Under the pieces are notes generated by a model. That model was not told where the DNA came from and ran no database searches. It worked only from the letters and a program-made list of their open reading frames with translations. This document shows positions 7,895 to 15,877 of a stretch of 64,000 nt of DNA, in pieces (the stretch's first letter is position 1; each line of letters starts with the position of its first letter). Both the position numbers and the translations under genes were made by a program. Origin of the DNA: JBNKFV01 sp050290265 (GTDB lineage: Bacteria; Pseudomonadota; Gammaproteobacteria; Pseudomonadales; Cellvibrionaceae); assembly GCA_050290265.1 (NCBI GenBank), contig JBNKHI010000014.1, positions 1-64,000 of the forward strand. Reading direction: 5' to 3'.

Positions 7895-10800
7895 ATGACA
7901 ATTCGCGTTGCTATTAATCACAACACCTATTACAAATTTGACCGTCCGGTGAATTTATCACCACACACTGTGCGACTGCGCCCAGCGCCACATTCACGGA
8001 CGCCAATTCACAGTTACAGCTTTAAAGTTACACCGGAAAATCATTTCATCAACTGGCAACAGGACGCTTTCGGTAACTATTTGGCTCGTCTGGTTTTCCC
8101 AGAAAAAACGACAGAATTCTCGGTCTGCGTTGAAGTCCTTGCAGACATGACGGTTATCAACCCATTCGACTTTTTTGTCGAAGACTACGCACAAGAATAT
8201 CCGTTTAAATACACGGCGCAGCTTAAAAAAGAGCTCGCGCCCTATTTGGAAAAAGAAAACCACGGCAAATTATTCAAAGCTTACCTGAAGTCGGTTAACA
8301 AAAAAAAACAACCTGTTAATGACTTCTTGGTAGAACTCAATCAATCGGTACAACAGAAAGTGGACTATTTAGTTCGCTTGGAGCCGGGCGTACAAACACC
8401 TGAAGAGACACTCGTCAAAAGTAGCGGCTCTTGTCGTGATTCGGCATGGCTATTGGTACAACTGTTACGCCATTTGGGTTTGGCTGCCCGCTTTGCCTCT
8501 GGCTATCTGGTCCAGCTGACTGCCGATCAAAAGGCGCTGGACGGGCCGTCGGGTACAGAGAAAGACTTCACCGATCTCCACGCATGGTGCGAAGTTTTTC
8601 TACCCGGCGCCGGCTGGGTGGGACTTGATCCAACATCAGGATTATTTGCGAGTGAAGGTCACATTCCACTGGCCTGTACTCCTCACCCCGTTTCTGCTGC
8701 ACCCATTGCCGGCTTTACCGACAAATGCGAAGTTGAGTTTGACTTTAGCAACGAAGTCACCCGAGTTCATGAAGACCCTCGAGTCACCAAACCCTACAGT
8801 GATGACCAGTGGCAAACAGTGTTAGCACTTGGGGCCGCCGTCGACAAAGAGCTGGAAGAACATGACGTTCGCCTGACCATGGGTGGTGAGCCAACATTCG
8901 TCTCTATCGATGATATGGAGTCAGAACAGTGGAACACCGGTGCGCTGGGTGAAGATAAACTCAGTCTGGCAAAAACACTGTTATTAAAATTACGGGATCA
9001 TTTTGCGCCAAAGGGCCTCCTGCACTACGGGCAGGGAAAATGGTATCCCGGTGAAGAAATTCCACGCTGGGCGCTCGGCTTATTCTGGCGTAAAGATGGT
9101 GAGCCACTCTGGGAAAACCCCGAGCTGCTGGCACGGGTTGATAAAGATTATGGCCTGACCCACAAAGATGCCGCCAAATTTGGGCGCTGCCTTGCCAAGC
9201 TGATTGGTTTGGATAAAGACTTTTGCCAACCCGCCTACGAAGACGGTATGGCCGCGTTAATGCAGGCGGAAAATCAACCACTCAACCTGGATTTATTATC
9301 GCAAAAGGTGAAAGGCGATATGGGACGCAGGCGCTTAGCCAAACTGCTAGAGCGTGGCGTCGACAAACCCTCCGGTTTTGTCTTACCCATCAAGCGTGAG
9401 TTCGGCCAAGGCCACTGGAACAGTAGCTTGTGGCCAATGCGCCGCGAGCGCATCACTCTGATACCGGGTGACTCGCCAATGGGGCTTCGCCTTCCCCTGA
9501 ACGACCTCCCTTGGGTTTCCGATAAAACACAGCTGCAAAAGCCTGAACGCGACCCCTTTGAGCCCCGTGAACCACTGCATAAGCGCAGTGAATTTACGTT
9601 CTCAGATAGCAACAGCGCGCCAAATACCAACCCAGCGGTGGCACAAAAGCAATCGGCTCAGGTTTTACAGACGGTAGCAGAAACAAGTGCGGAAAATACC
9701 AGCCAAGGTGATGACGCTCAATGGCTTCAAATTGTGCGTACAGCGCTGTGTATAGAAACACGTGAAGGCCGCATGCATATATTTATGCCGCCACTGGAGT
9801 ACCTTGAAGATTATGTCGAGCTCATAGCCGCCATCGAAGAAAATGCTGCAGCGTTAAATATGCCAGTAATCATTGAGGGCTATGAACCACCGCGCGACTA
9901 CCGCATGCAAAAATTGCTGGTAACACCAGACCCTGGCGTTATCGAGGTCAATGTCCACCCGGTAAACAACTGGCAAGACATGGTCGACAACACCACCGCA
10001 CTCTATGAGCAAGCTCGCCTGTCCCGTCTGTCTACCGAGAAGTTTATGCTTGATGGCCGACATACTGGGACCGGTGGCGGCAACCACATCACCCTGGGCG
10101 GAGCCACGCCAGAAGACAGTCCGCTACTGCGACGTCCCGATGTATTGCGAAGTTTTATTACCTTCTGGCAACACCACCCAAGTTTGTCTTACATGTTCTC
10201 AGGGATGTTTATCGGCCCAACATCGCAAGCGCCACGTGTGGATGAAGGTCGCGATGAAATTCTCTATGAATTAGAAACAGCCTTCAGTGAGATGGAGAAA
10301 TACGAGCACCCCCCACATTGGCTGGTGGATAGACTGCTACGTAATTTGCTGATTGATATTACCGGGAATACGCACCGCTCTGAATTCTGCATCGACAAAC
10401 TCTATTCACCGGGTTCAGCCAGTGGTCGCTTAGGGATTTTGGAATTCCGCGGCTTTGAAATGCCACCCCATCACCAGATGGCGCTAGTACAGGCATTGTT
10501 AATTCGCAGCCTGCTGATGCGTTTCTGGAAAGAGCCTTATACCAAGCCACTGGTTCGCTGGGGCACGTCTCTGCACGACAAATTTATGCTGCCACATTTT
10601 ATTTGGCGCGATATGCAAGATGTGGTTAACGACTTGCAGGAACACGGTTATCCGTTTCAATTGGAATGGTTGGCACCGTTTGAAGAATTTCGCTTCCCGC
10701 ATTATGGACGTACTAAGATTGATGACATTGAACTGGAGTTACGCTGGGCAATTGAGCCTTGGCATGTGCTTGGCGAAGAGTCCAGCAGCTTTGGTACTGC

Positions 10801-11308
10801 GCGCTATGTGGACTCCTCGGTTGAGCGCCTGCAATTGCGTGCTACCGGCCTAACCGATAGCCGCTATGTGCTGGCCTGTAATGGTCGTAGAGTCCCCATG
10901 CATAATACTGGTCGTCACGGTGAATATGTGGGTGGCGTGCGTTACCGAGCTTGGCAGCCGCCTTCCGGCCTGCACCCAACTATTGGCGTGCACGCTCCGT
11001 TAACATTTGACTTGATAGACACGTGGACAGGGCGTTCTATTGGAGGCTGCAGTTACCACGTGTCTCATGCCGGTGGCCGCAGTTACGAAACATTCCCTGT
11101 TAATTCCTTTGAGGCTGAATCACGCCGTATTAATCGTTTCGATAACATCAGTCACACTCAGGGCCCCTTCACCCCCCGCCCTGAAACAGATGCCTTAAGA
11201 GAGTTTTTTCCTAATCACGAGGCCCCAAGACCCATGGAGCCACCACCAGAAGAATCCCCTGGAGAATACCCATACACCCTGGATTTACGCAGGCCAATAA
11301 AGCTTTAA
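7895..11308 (+). CDS. Transglutaminase-like protein fused to DUF2126 (putative amidoligase)
   Basis: A 1137-residue two-part protein. Residues 1-90 form the bacterial transglutaminase N-terminal beta domain. Residues about 150-260 form the papain-like core with an intact triad: Cys180 (SSGSCRDSAW), His229 (DLHAWCEVF) and Asp245 (VGLDPTSG). The remainder is the large DUF2126 region, listed in Pfam as a putative amidoligase, with blocks such as LTMGGEPTFVS, GTGGGNHITLGG and LGILEFRGFEMPPHHQMALV. No signal peptide is seen, so the operon products act in the cytoplasm. The triad suggests it can cleave or form amide bonds, perhaps editing what the ATP-grasp makes. The 23-base gap from the alpha-E gene indicates one operon. 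Confidence 0.9.
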   Translation: MTIRVAINHNTYYKFDRPVNLSPHTVRLRPAPHSRTPIHSYSFKVTPENHFINWQQDAFGNYLARLVFPEKTTEFSVCVEVLADMTVINPFDFFVEDYAQEYPFKYTAQLKKELAPYLEKENHGKLFKAYLKSVNKKKQPVNDFLVELNQSVQQKVDYLVRLEPGVQTPEETLVKSSGSCRDSAWLLVQLLRHLGLAARFASGYLVQLTADQKALDGPSGTEKDFTDLHAWCEVFLPGAGWVGLDPTSGLFASEGHIPLACTPHPVSAAPIAGFTDKCEVEFDFSNEVTRVHEDPRVTKPYSDDQWQTVLALGAAVDKELEEHDVRLTMGGEPTFVSIDDMESEQWNTGALGEDKLSLAKTLLLKLRDHFAPKGLLHYGQGKWYPGEEIPRWALGLFWRKDGEPLWENPELLARVDKDYGLTHKDAAKFGRCLAKLIGLDKDFCQPAYEDGMAALMQAENQPLNLDLLSQKVKGDMGRRRLAKLLERGVDKPSGFVLPIKREFGQGHWNSSLWPMRRERITLIPGDSPMGLRLPLNDLPWVSDKTQLQKPERDPFEPREPLHKRSEFTFSDSNSAPNTNPAVAQKQSAQVLQTVAETSAENTSQGDDAQWLQIVRTALCIETREGRMHIFMPPLEYLEDYVELIAAIEENAAALNMPVIIEGYEPPRDYRMQKLLVTPDPGVIEVNVHPVNNWQDMVDNTTALYEQARLSRLSTEKFMLDGRHTGTGGGNHITLGGATPEDSPLLRRPDVLRSFITFWQHHPSLSYMFSGMFIGPTSQAPRVDEGRDEILYELETAFSEMEKYEHPPHWLVDRLLRNLLIDITGNTHRSEFCIDKLYSPGSASGRLGILEFRGFEMPPHHQMALVQALLIRSLLMRFWKEPYTKPLVRWGTSLHDKFMLPHFIWRDMQDVVNDLQEHGYPFQLEWLAPFEEFRFPHYGRTKIDDIELELRWAIEPWHVLGEESSSFGTARYVDSSVERLQLRATGLTDSRYVLACNGRRVPMHNTGRHGEYVGGVRYRAWQPPSGLHPTIGVHAPLTFDLIDTWTGRSIGGCSYHVSHAGGRSYETFPVNSFEAESRRINRFDNISHTQGPFTPRPETDALREFFPNHEAPRPMEPPPEESPGEYPYTLDLRRPIKL

Positions 11309-11342
11309 CCCGTAAATAACCGATGTGGTGCATAAATTGCCC

Positions 11343-11379
11343 GACCCACCATAGCCCAAGGAAGGGGCTATGGTGGGTC
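11343..11379 (+). terminator. Strong 15-bp hairpin ending the ATP-grasp operon
   Basis: Bases 11343-11357 (gacccaccatagccc) pair perfectly with 11365-11379 across a seven-base loop, 35 bases after the DUF2126 stop. There is no T-run, so termination may need Rho or the element may protect the 3' end. Confidence 0.65.
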
Positions 11380-11472
11380 AGCATTGATTAACAACACCTG
11401 CCCTGTAAACACGGCATACTAAATTTCCACCAGGCTTAACCATCCAATAATGCAAAATAACAGGAGTTAAAC

Positions 11473-11973
11473 GTGAACCTGAAACCGCTACTAGCACTAG
11501 CTTGTATCACTGGCATACTTTGCAGCCACCCTTCGTTAGCGCAAGAGCCCGTACTAGGCGTTAAAAACCCAGAAAGCCTGTTTACCGATACAGATCCCAA
11601 GCTACATAAAAACAAACAAGCCACCCTGCATATTATGCGAGAGCTTCTACAATGCAATCAGTGGGACAGAGCCAACGAGTGGATTACCGACCGCTACATA
11701 CAACACAACCCCCTCGCAGCATCCGGGTTGGATGGTGTTATCTATTTCTTTAAAAAAGTCCTCAAGGTTAAAGAGCAGAAAGAATGCGGAGAACTGACGA
11801 CAGAAGTGGTCGCGGTTATTGCAGAGGACGACTATGTCACCGTGTTAATGCCCATCACATTGCCGCACCCATCAGACAAAGAAAAAACCTATACGACTAC
11901 CTGGTTTGACACCTGGCGCTTTGTAGACGGCAAGGCTGATGAGCACTGGGATCCTGCCAAACTGGAAAACTAG
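11473..11973 (+). CDS. Secreted SnoaL-like / NTF2-fold protein
   Basis: This 166-residue protein has a signal peptide (cleaved near SLA-QEP) and a mature domain like the SnoaL-like family of the NTF2 fold, recognisable from LLQCNQWDRANEWITDRYIQHNPLAASGLDGVIYFF and the closing TWFDTWRFVDGKADEHWD. Relatives are annotated as predicted SnoaL-like aldol-condensation enzymes, but most have no known reaction, so a catalytic role is not assured. The ribosome binding site AACAGGAG precedes the GTG start. It stands alone between the ATP-grasp operon hairpin and a 310-base gap. Confidence 0.75.
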   Translation: MNLKPLLALACITGILCSHPSLAQEPVLGVKNPESLFTDTDPKLHKNKQATLHIMRELLQCNQWDRANEWITDRYIQHNPLAASGLDGVIYFFKKVLKVKEQKECGELTTEVVAVIAEDDYVTVLMPITLPHPSDKEKTYTTTWFDTWRFVDGKADEHWDPAKLEN

Positions 11974-12286
11974 CCTTCATATTGAAAATGACCCTATACT
12001 AGCTAGAGGCGAGTCAAACATCAGTTTTATTGACTCAATAACCACTGTTCGGACGTTGCAGCTCCTGACAAAGTAGACCGGTGGTAACTCTAGTTGGGTG
12101 ACGGACAGAGATTCAAGTTCAAAGAAGTGTCGAATTGATTTACAATTGGCACCCGAATCACTCCAGAAGATTCTAGAAAGCACTTAACTATCAACAAGTT
12201 AGGCTTCGGGAACGTTTTTTGCTTAACTTTAGATATTACAAAAACTTATGTAAAAGATTAACTACCCTTATTGATCAGGAGCCATC
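11974..12286. other. Intergenic region before the HPr-rel-A locus
   Basis: No gene supported. A 7-bp inverted repeat (gagtcaa 12011-12017, ttgactc 12030-12036) shortly after the SnoaL-like gene could be a weak terminator. The right half must hold the promoter of the secreted protein gene; I could not assign -35/-10 boxes with confidence. Confidence 0.4.
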
Positions 12287-12835
12287 ATGTCAGGTAACAG
12301 CGAACTGCCGAACGATAACCAGCAAGCACAAGACACAGGCGTGTCACAGGGGCGACGCAATCTTATTTTGGCATCTGCGGCCGTTCCACTTGTGGCGACC
12401 CTGCACTCCGGTGCTGCAATGGCAGCCTCCAGTGCACTGCAATGCCTGGGTGGTGATTTTTCTAACAAGAAATTTCTGGAAAATGGTAACAGCATCAACG
12501 GCGACACCGCTGTTAGGGTTGAAGTACCCTATTTCAAGAGAACCGGAAATAATAATGCGTCAGGATACGAGGGATACCCCCAAAATATTTATTACATAGA
12601 GGGTGGTTTTTATAATAACGGTGGAGACGCTTTCAACTGCGATTTAAATAAACTAAGAGCTTCGAACTCTCCTTACAAGGAAGAAGTCGCTTATGTTCTA
12701 GTATTAGTGGATGAAAATGGTCAGCAGCTAGGTCCTTGGCCAAAATACCAACTCGTTAACGATGGCGGAATAGGAAATGCGATTACTCAATCCTGCTGGA
12801 CTTCCTTAATGAACAGCGGGTCCACCAGCCTCTAA
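12287..12835 (+). CDS. Tat-type secreted protein of unknown function, candidate partner of the HPr-rel-A system
   Basis: A 182-residue protein with an unusually long polar N-region of 22 residues, a twin-arginine motif (GRRNLIL, Arg23-Arg24), a hydrophobic core and a signal-peptidase site (AMA-A near residue 46). The mature part is Gly/Asn-rich with Cys in ALQCLGG, FNCDLN and QSCWTS, and ends in Ser/Thr-rich NSGSTSL. I do not recognise a fold. Good ribosome binding site (CAGGAG) before the ATG. It has its own terminator at 12850 and sits 100 bases before three overlapping genes for a PqqD-like protein, an HPr-kinase-like enzyme and a nucleotidyltransferase. I infer it may be their substrate, but nothing proves this. 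Confidence 0.65.
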   Translation: MSGNSELPNDNQQAQDTGVSQGRRNLILASAAVPLVATLHSGAAMAASSALQCLGGDFSNKKFLENGNSINGDTAVRVEVPYFKRTGNNNASGYEGYPQNIYYIEGGFYNNGGDAFNCDLNKLRASNSPYKEEVAYVLVLVDENGQQLGPWPKYQLVNDGGIGNAITQSCWTSLMNSGSTSL

Positions 12836-12849
12836 ACTACCAAACCGGT

Positions 12850-12876
12850 GAGTGGCGCAATGCCACTCTCTTTTTT
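12850..12876 (+). terminator. Rho-independent terminator after the Tat-type protein gene
   Basis: Stem gagtggc (12850-12856) and gccactc (12862-12868) with loop gcaat, followed by TC and six Ts. It should end most transcripts of the secreted-protein gene before the PqqD/kinase/nucleotidyltransferase genes, with read-through possible, which would give more secreted protein than enzymes. Confidence 0.85.
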
Positions 12877-12938
12877 ATGTTCTAATCCCACCAGCTAGTC
12901 ACTCAATTTACAAGAACTTATGTCGTAGTGGATAGACC

Positions 12939-13241
12939 ATGCCCCTAAAATCAATAAAAGATCATGACTGGCAATTGATTAGTCCGCAGTCTCTGCTAAT
13001 GGAGGAGTTCGGTGACAATACTCTTTGCTACAACAAACACTCCGCAGAAACACACCTACTAAACGCATTTCCGGCAGAACTACTTAAACTAATTATTACC
13101 AAACCCGGAACAACTGAAGAATTAGCTAAAAAACTGGCTGAATCCTTAGGTACGGACTATGACGAAAAGTGGCTGCAGTCCGTTGCGCGTGTACTAAAAG
13201 ATCTTCAACAAATTCACCTGATAGAAACTTGCGAACCATGA
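12939..13241 (+). CDS. PqqD-like peptide chaperone of an HPr-rel-A system
   Basis: A 100-residue winged-helix PqqD-type protein: an N-terminal beta region (WQLISPQSLLMEEFGDNTLCYN), then SAETHLLNAFPAELLKLI and a C-terminal helix pair. PqqD-like domains bind leader regions of peptides and present them to modifying enzymes. NCBI uses the name HPr-rel-A system PqqD family peptide chaperone for proteins like this beside an HprK-related kinase. Its stop overlaps the kinase start by four bases (ATGA 13238-13241), so the two are made together. The peptide it would bind is not known; the secreted protein encoded upstream is one candidate. Confidence 0.75.
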   Translation: MPLKSIKDHDWQLISPQSLLMEEFGDNTLCYNKHSAETHLLNAFPAELLKLIITKPGTTEELAKKLAESLGTDYDEKWLQSVARVLKDLQQIHLIETCEP

Positions 13242-14155
13242 AAATTGCTGACATTTCTGTTGCAGAACTGCGACAGCGCGCCAAGAATCAAGGTATACGC
13301 TACCGCACCGGTCCCTTTACCGCTTGCCTAAAAACACCCTTTGCTGACTTGGTTCAATTGGTTCATAAAATGTATGGCAGTGCACCGCTTCTGGGTGATG
13401 ACGCACTCTGTCAATTTCACATCGATATAAAGAAACCTTCCGGCTTGCGGCATTGGATAAAACCGCAAGCCATATTCACCATTGACGGCCTACAGCCTTT
13501 CGATCCTTTCCCTGCCAATCACGCATTACCGTTATTAGAGTGGGGGTTAAACTGGTGTATCAGCTCTGCAGCCAATGGTTTTCTGATACTCCACAGCGCA
13601 GCCGTAGAAAAGAACGGCAAGGGAATTATTCTTCCCGCGCTGCCTGGCTCAGGTAAAAGTACACTGTGCGCAGGCCTTATCAATAGAGGCTGGCGTTTGC
13701 TCTCAGATGAATTTGGCATTCTCGATCAAACGACCGGGCAGTTAATACCCATTCCACGCACATTACCGCTAAAAAACCAGTCTATTGAGGTAATCAAGCA
13801 ATTTGCGCCAAATGCGTTAATAGGGCCGACTTTTCCGAAAACCCGCAAGGGTGATGTCGCGCACCTGGCGCCGCCACCGGACAGCATATTAAGGCAAGAT
13901 GAACGCGTACAACCCCGCTTCGTTGTTTTTCCCAAATTTAACAAAGGCCAAAGCACGCAACTTGCCTCGCAGAAAAAAAGTTTAGCGTTCACGCGCCTGT
14001 CGAATAACTCATTCAACTACCAACTGACGATGGAACAGGGGTTTACGACATTGACCAGGCTGGTTAGAAATACCGACTGCTATGGCCTGACCTTTGGTGA
14101 TATGGATTCGGCCATAGAGACTTTGGATAACCTGGTTGCTGAGGCTGAGCAATGA
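13238..14155 (+). CDS. HprK-related kinase A
   Basis: A 305-residue relative of HPr kinase/phosphorylase. A P-loop is clear: LPALPGSGKST (Gly137 to Thr142 from the ATG at 13238), preceded by LILHSAAVEKNGKG and followed by LLSDEFGIL, which corresponds in place to the metal- and base-carrying stretch of HprK. There is no separate HPr or PTS gene here, so it probably does not regulate sugar uptake. Relatives next to lasso-peptide genes phosphorylate a peptide, which offers a model. Four-base overlaps on both sides place it firmly in a three-gene operon. The start at 13238 is chosen because of the overlap with the PqqD-like gene. Confidence 0.8.
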   Translation: MKIADISVAELRQRAKNQGIRYRTGPFTACLKTPFADLVQLVHKMYGSAPLLGDDALCQFHIDIKKPSGLRHWIKPQAIFTIDGLQPFDPFPANHALPLLEWGLNWCISSAANGFLILHSAAVEKNGKGIILPALPGSGKSTLCAGLINRGWRLLSDEFGILDQTTGQLIPIPRTLPLKNQSIEVIKQFAPNALIGPTFPKTRKGDVAHLAPPPDSILRQDERVQPRFVVFPKFNKGQSTQLASQKKSLAFTRLSNNSFNYQLTMEQGFTTLTRLVRNTDCYGLTFGDMDSAIETLDNLVAEAEQ

Positions 14156-15228
14156 GTATTTTAGTCGATGTATTAAAAGACCCACATAAACTGGACAACC
14201 TGACCGTCAGCCAATGGGATGACCTGTTACGTTTCAGCCGCTTTGCGAAAATGATGGCCACAGTTCACTCATTTACACAGCGACTTTCCATAACAGAAAC
14301 GCTGCCGCCTGAAGCGTTGGTATTAATGCAGGGTGCCAGTGTCCGCATGGCCTATATGCAACAAAAAGCGCGCTTCGAGTTGCAACAAATAGCACAAAGC
14401 TTTGCCAACACCGATGCACCCATTATTTTATTAAAAGGGGCCGCTTATATTCATGCAAACCTTCCCCCTGCTACGGGTCGTTTATTATCCGACGTGGACA
14501 TCATGGTACCCAAAGCTAACTTGCCAGATATTGAAAGCCGGTTTCTAGCATCTGGCTGGAAAGGCGATGACAAGCTTTCTCAGTATGACGAACACTACTA
14601 TCGGAACTGGAGCCATGAGATCCCACCCATAAGACACCCTTTTCGCGAAGTTGAAATAGATATTCACCACAACATCGCCATGCCGGTAAGCAGGATAAAA
14701 GTGGATGCAGGCAAGCTATTCGAAAAGTCTGTCCCCGTCCCGAATAGTCGCTTTCATATTTTGTGCCCAACCGACATGGTTCTTCACAGCGCGTGCCATT
14801 TACTGTTCAATGACGAATTGCGCGGGGGCCTTCGCGACATATGGGATATGAAGCTGTTATGCGAACACTACGCACTCAATCACGAGCCATTCTACGAAGA
14901 GCTCATTGCCCGAGCTATCGACCTCGGTTTGCAGATACCGTTGTATTATGCCCTTCACACACTAGAGGACATACTTGCGCTGGAGCTACCCGAAAACTGG
15001 CAACATAGGTTTGGCAGCCTAGTACCACCCCCTACCATTAGCCATACTATGTTGAAACTTATAAAAAACACGTTAGTTCCAGAAGATGTCGAAAATTTAG
15101 GCAGTTCGTTGAGCCAGCAACTACTGTACATACGCTCTCACTGGGTCAGAATGCCACCTTTTATGTTAGCCAAGCATTTGCTTACGAAGTGGTATTATCA
15201 GCATACACAGAAGTCAGCAGCTCTGTAG
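14152..15228 (+). CDS. Nucleotidyltransferase family protein (NTP_transf_5-like)
   Basis: A 358-residue protein with the nucleotidyltransferase signature ILLKGAAYIHANLPPATGRLLSDVDIMVP, where SDVDIMV supplies the metal-binding aspartates, and a later acidic strand EVEIDIHHNI giving the third carboxylate. C-terminal helical part includes HLLFNDELRGGLRDIWDMKLL. These match the uncharacterised nucleotidyltransferase family found with HprK-related kinases. It would transfer NMP to an acceptor, possibly the phosphorylated product of the adjacent kinase. The start overlaps the kinase stop by four bases. No terminator of quality was found after it. Confidence 0.8.
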   Translation: MSILVDVLKDPHKLDNLTVSQWDDLLRFSRFAKMMATVHSFTQRLSITETLPPEALVLMQGASVRMAYMQQKARFELQQIAQSFANTDAPIILLKGAAYIHANLPPATGRLLSDVDIMVPKANLPDIESRFLASGWKGDDKLSQYDEHYYRNWSHEIPPIRHPFREVEIDIHHNIAMPVSRIKVDAGKLFEKSVPVPNSRFHILCPTDMVLHSACHLLFNDELRGGLRDIWDMKLLCEHYALNHEPFYEELIARAIDLGLQIPLYYALHTLEDILALELPENWQHRFGSLVPPPTISHTMLKLIKNTLVPEDVENLGSSLSQQLLYIRSHWVRMPPFMLAKHLLTKWYYQHTQKSAAL

Positions 15229-15389
15229 AAAGAGCCTAAACGGTTTAAAATACTTTTTATTAAAAGTCAGATAATCACAGTCCCCCATGAGAAAAACCTT
15301 TTCTATCATCCAGTAATTTTGAACTACTTGGAACTTCTTCGCCTACCTGATAGTCTCAGTTTTTCGAAAAACATTCCCCGGGGGAGATT

Positions 15390-15764
15390 ATGAAACACAC
15401 AATAAAAGCCACATTATTCAGTTTAGTTTTTAGTACATCTGCCGTTTGGGCAGCAGACTGCACCATGCCTGAAACGCCTACCATGCCTGATGGCAGTAAA
15501 GCGTCAATGGACGATATGCTGAAGGGTAAGGCTGCTGTATCTGCCTTCCAAAAGGAAAATGCCACCTATCTGAATTGCATGAACGAAAAGATAGAAGCAG
15601 CCAAAAACGCATTAGAGAATACCGATAAAGAACAGGCTGCAGCGGCGCTGGAAAAGCAGGCTATGCTGGTAGACCTCTATAACAAAGGCGTAGCGGCAGA
15701 AGAAGCACTCGCTGGTGACTTTAATTCAGCGATTCGCGAGTACAAAAAAGCAAATCCGAAATAA
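15390..15764 (+). CDS. Small secreted helical protein, unknown function
   Basis: A 124-residue protein with a clear signal peptide (cleaved near VWA-AD), a short proline- and methionine-rich linker and a mature region predicted as two or three long helices rich in Ala, Lys and Glu. Two Cys (ADCTMP and YLNCMN) could form a disulfide in the periplasm. Strong ribosome binding site (GGGGGAGA) before the ATG. I recognise the general type from other marine gammaproteobacteria but no function. It is monocistronic, convergent with hemN. Confidence 0.65.
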   Translation: MKHTIKATLFSLVFSTSAVWAADCTMPETPTMPDGSKASMDDMLKGKAAVSAFQKENATYLNCMNEKIEAAKNALENTDKEQAAAALEKQAMLVDLYNKGVAAEEALAGDFNSAIREYKKANPK

Positions 15765-15790
15765 GCACTATCAAAGATTACCACAATCGG

Positions 15791-15840
15791 CGAGTTCACA
15801 TCGTTTGTAACTTGAATATTCATCTTACACAGTGAACTCG
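15791..15840. repeat. 9-bp inverted repeat between convergent genes
   Basis: cgagttcac (15791-15799) and gtgaactcg (15832-15840) are exact inverted copies separated by 32 bases, in the gap between the small secreted protein and hemN ends. Could be a weak shared terminator stem or a dimeric protein site. Nothing else is visible in the gap. Confidence 0.35.
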
Positions 15841-15877
15841 TCGAAATAGGAGCCTGTATGCAAACAGCTCTACCTCA

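Noticed and set aside
12120..12165. Possible sigma-54 promoter (TTGGCAC) before the Tat-type protein
   Set aside because: The -12 element lacks the required GC at the right spacing.
11977..12183. 68-codon minus-strand frame in the gap before the Tat-type protein
   Set aside because: Composition not coding-like and no support for a start; it covers the likely promoter region.
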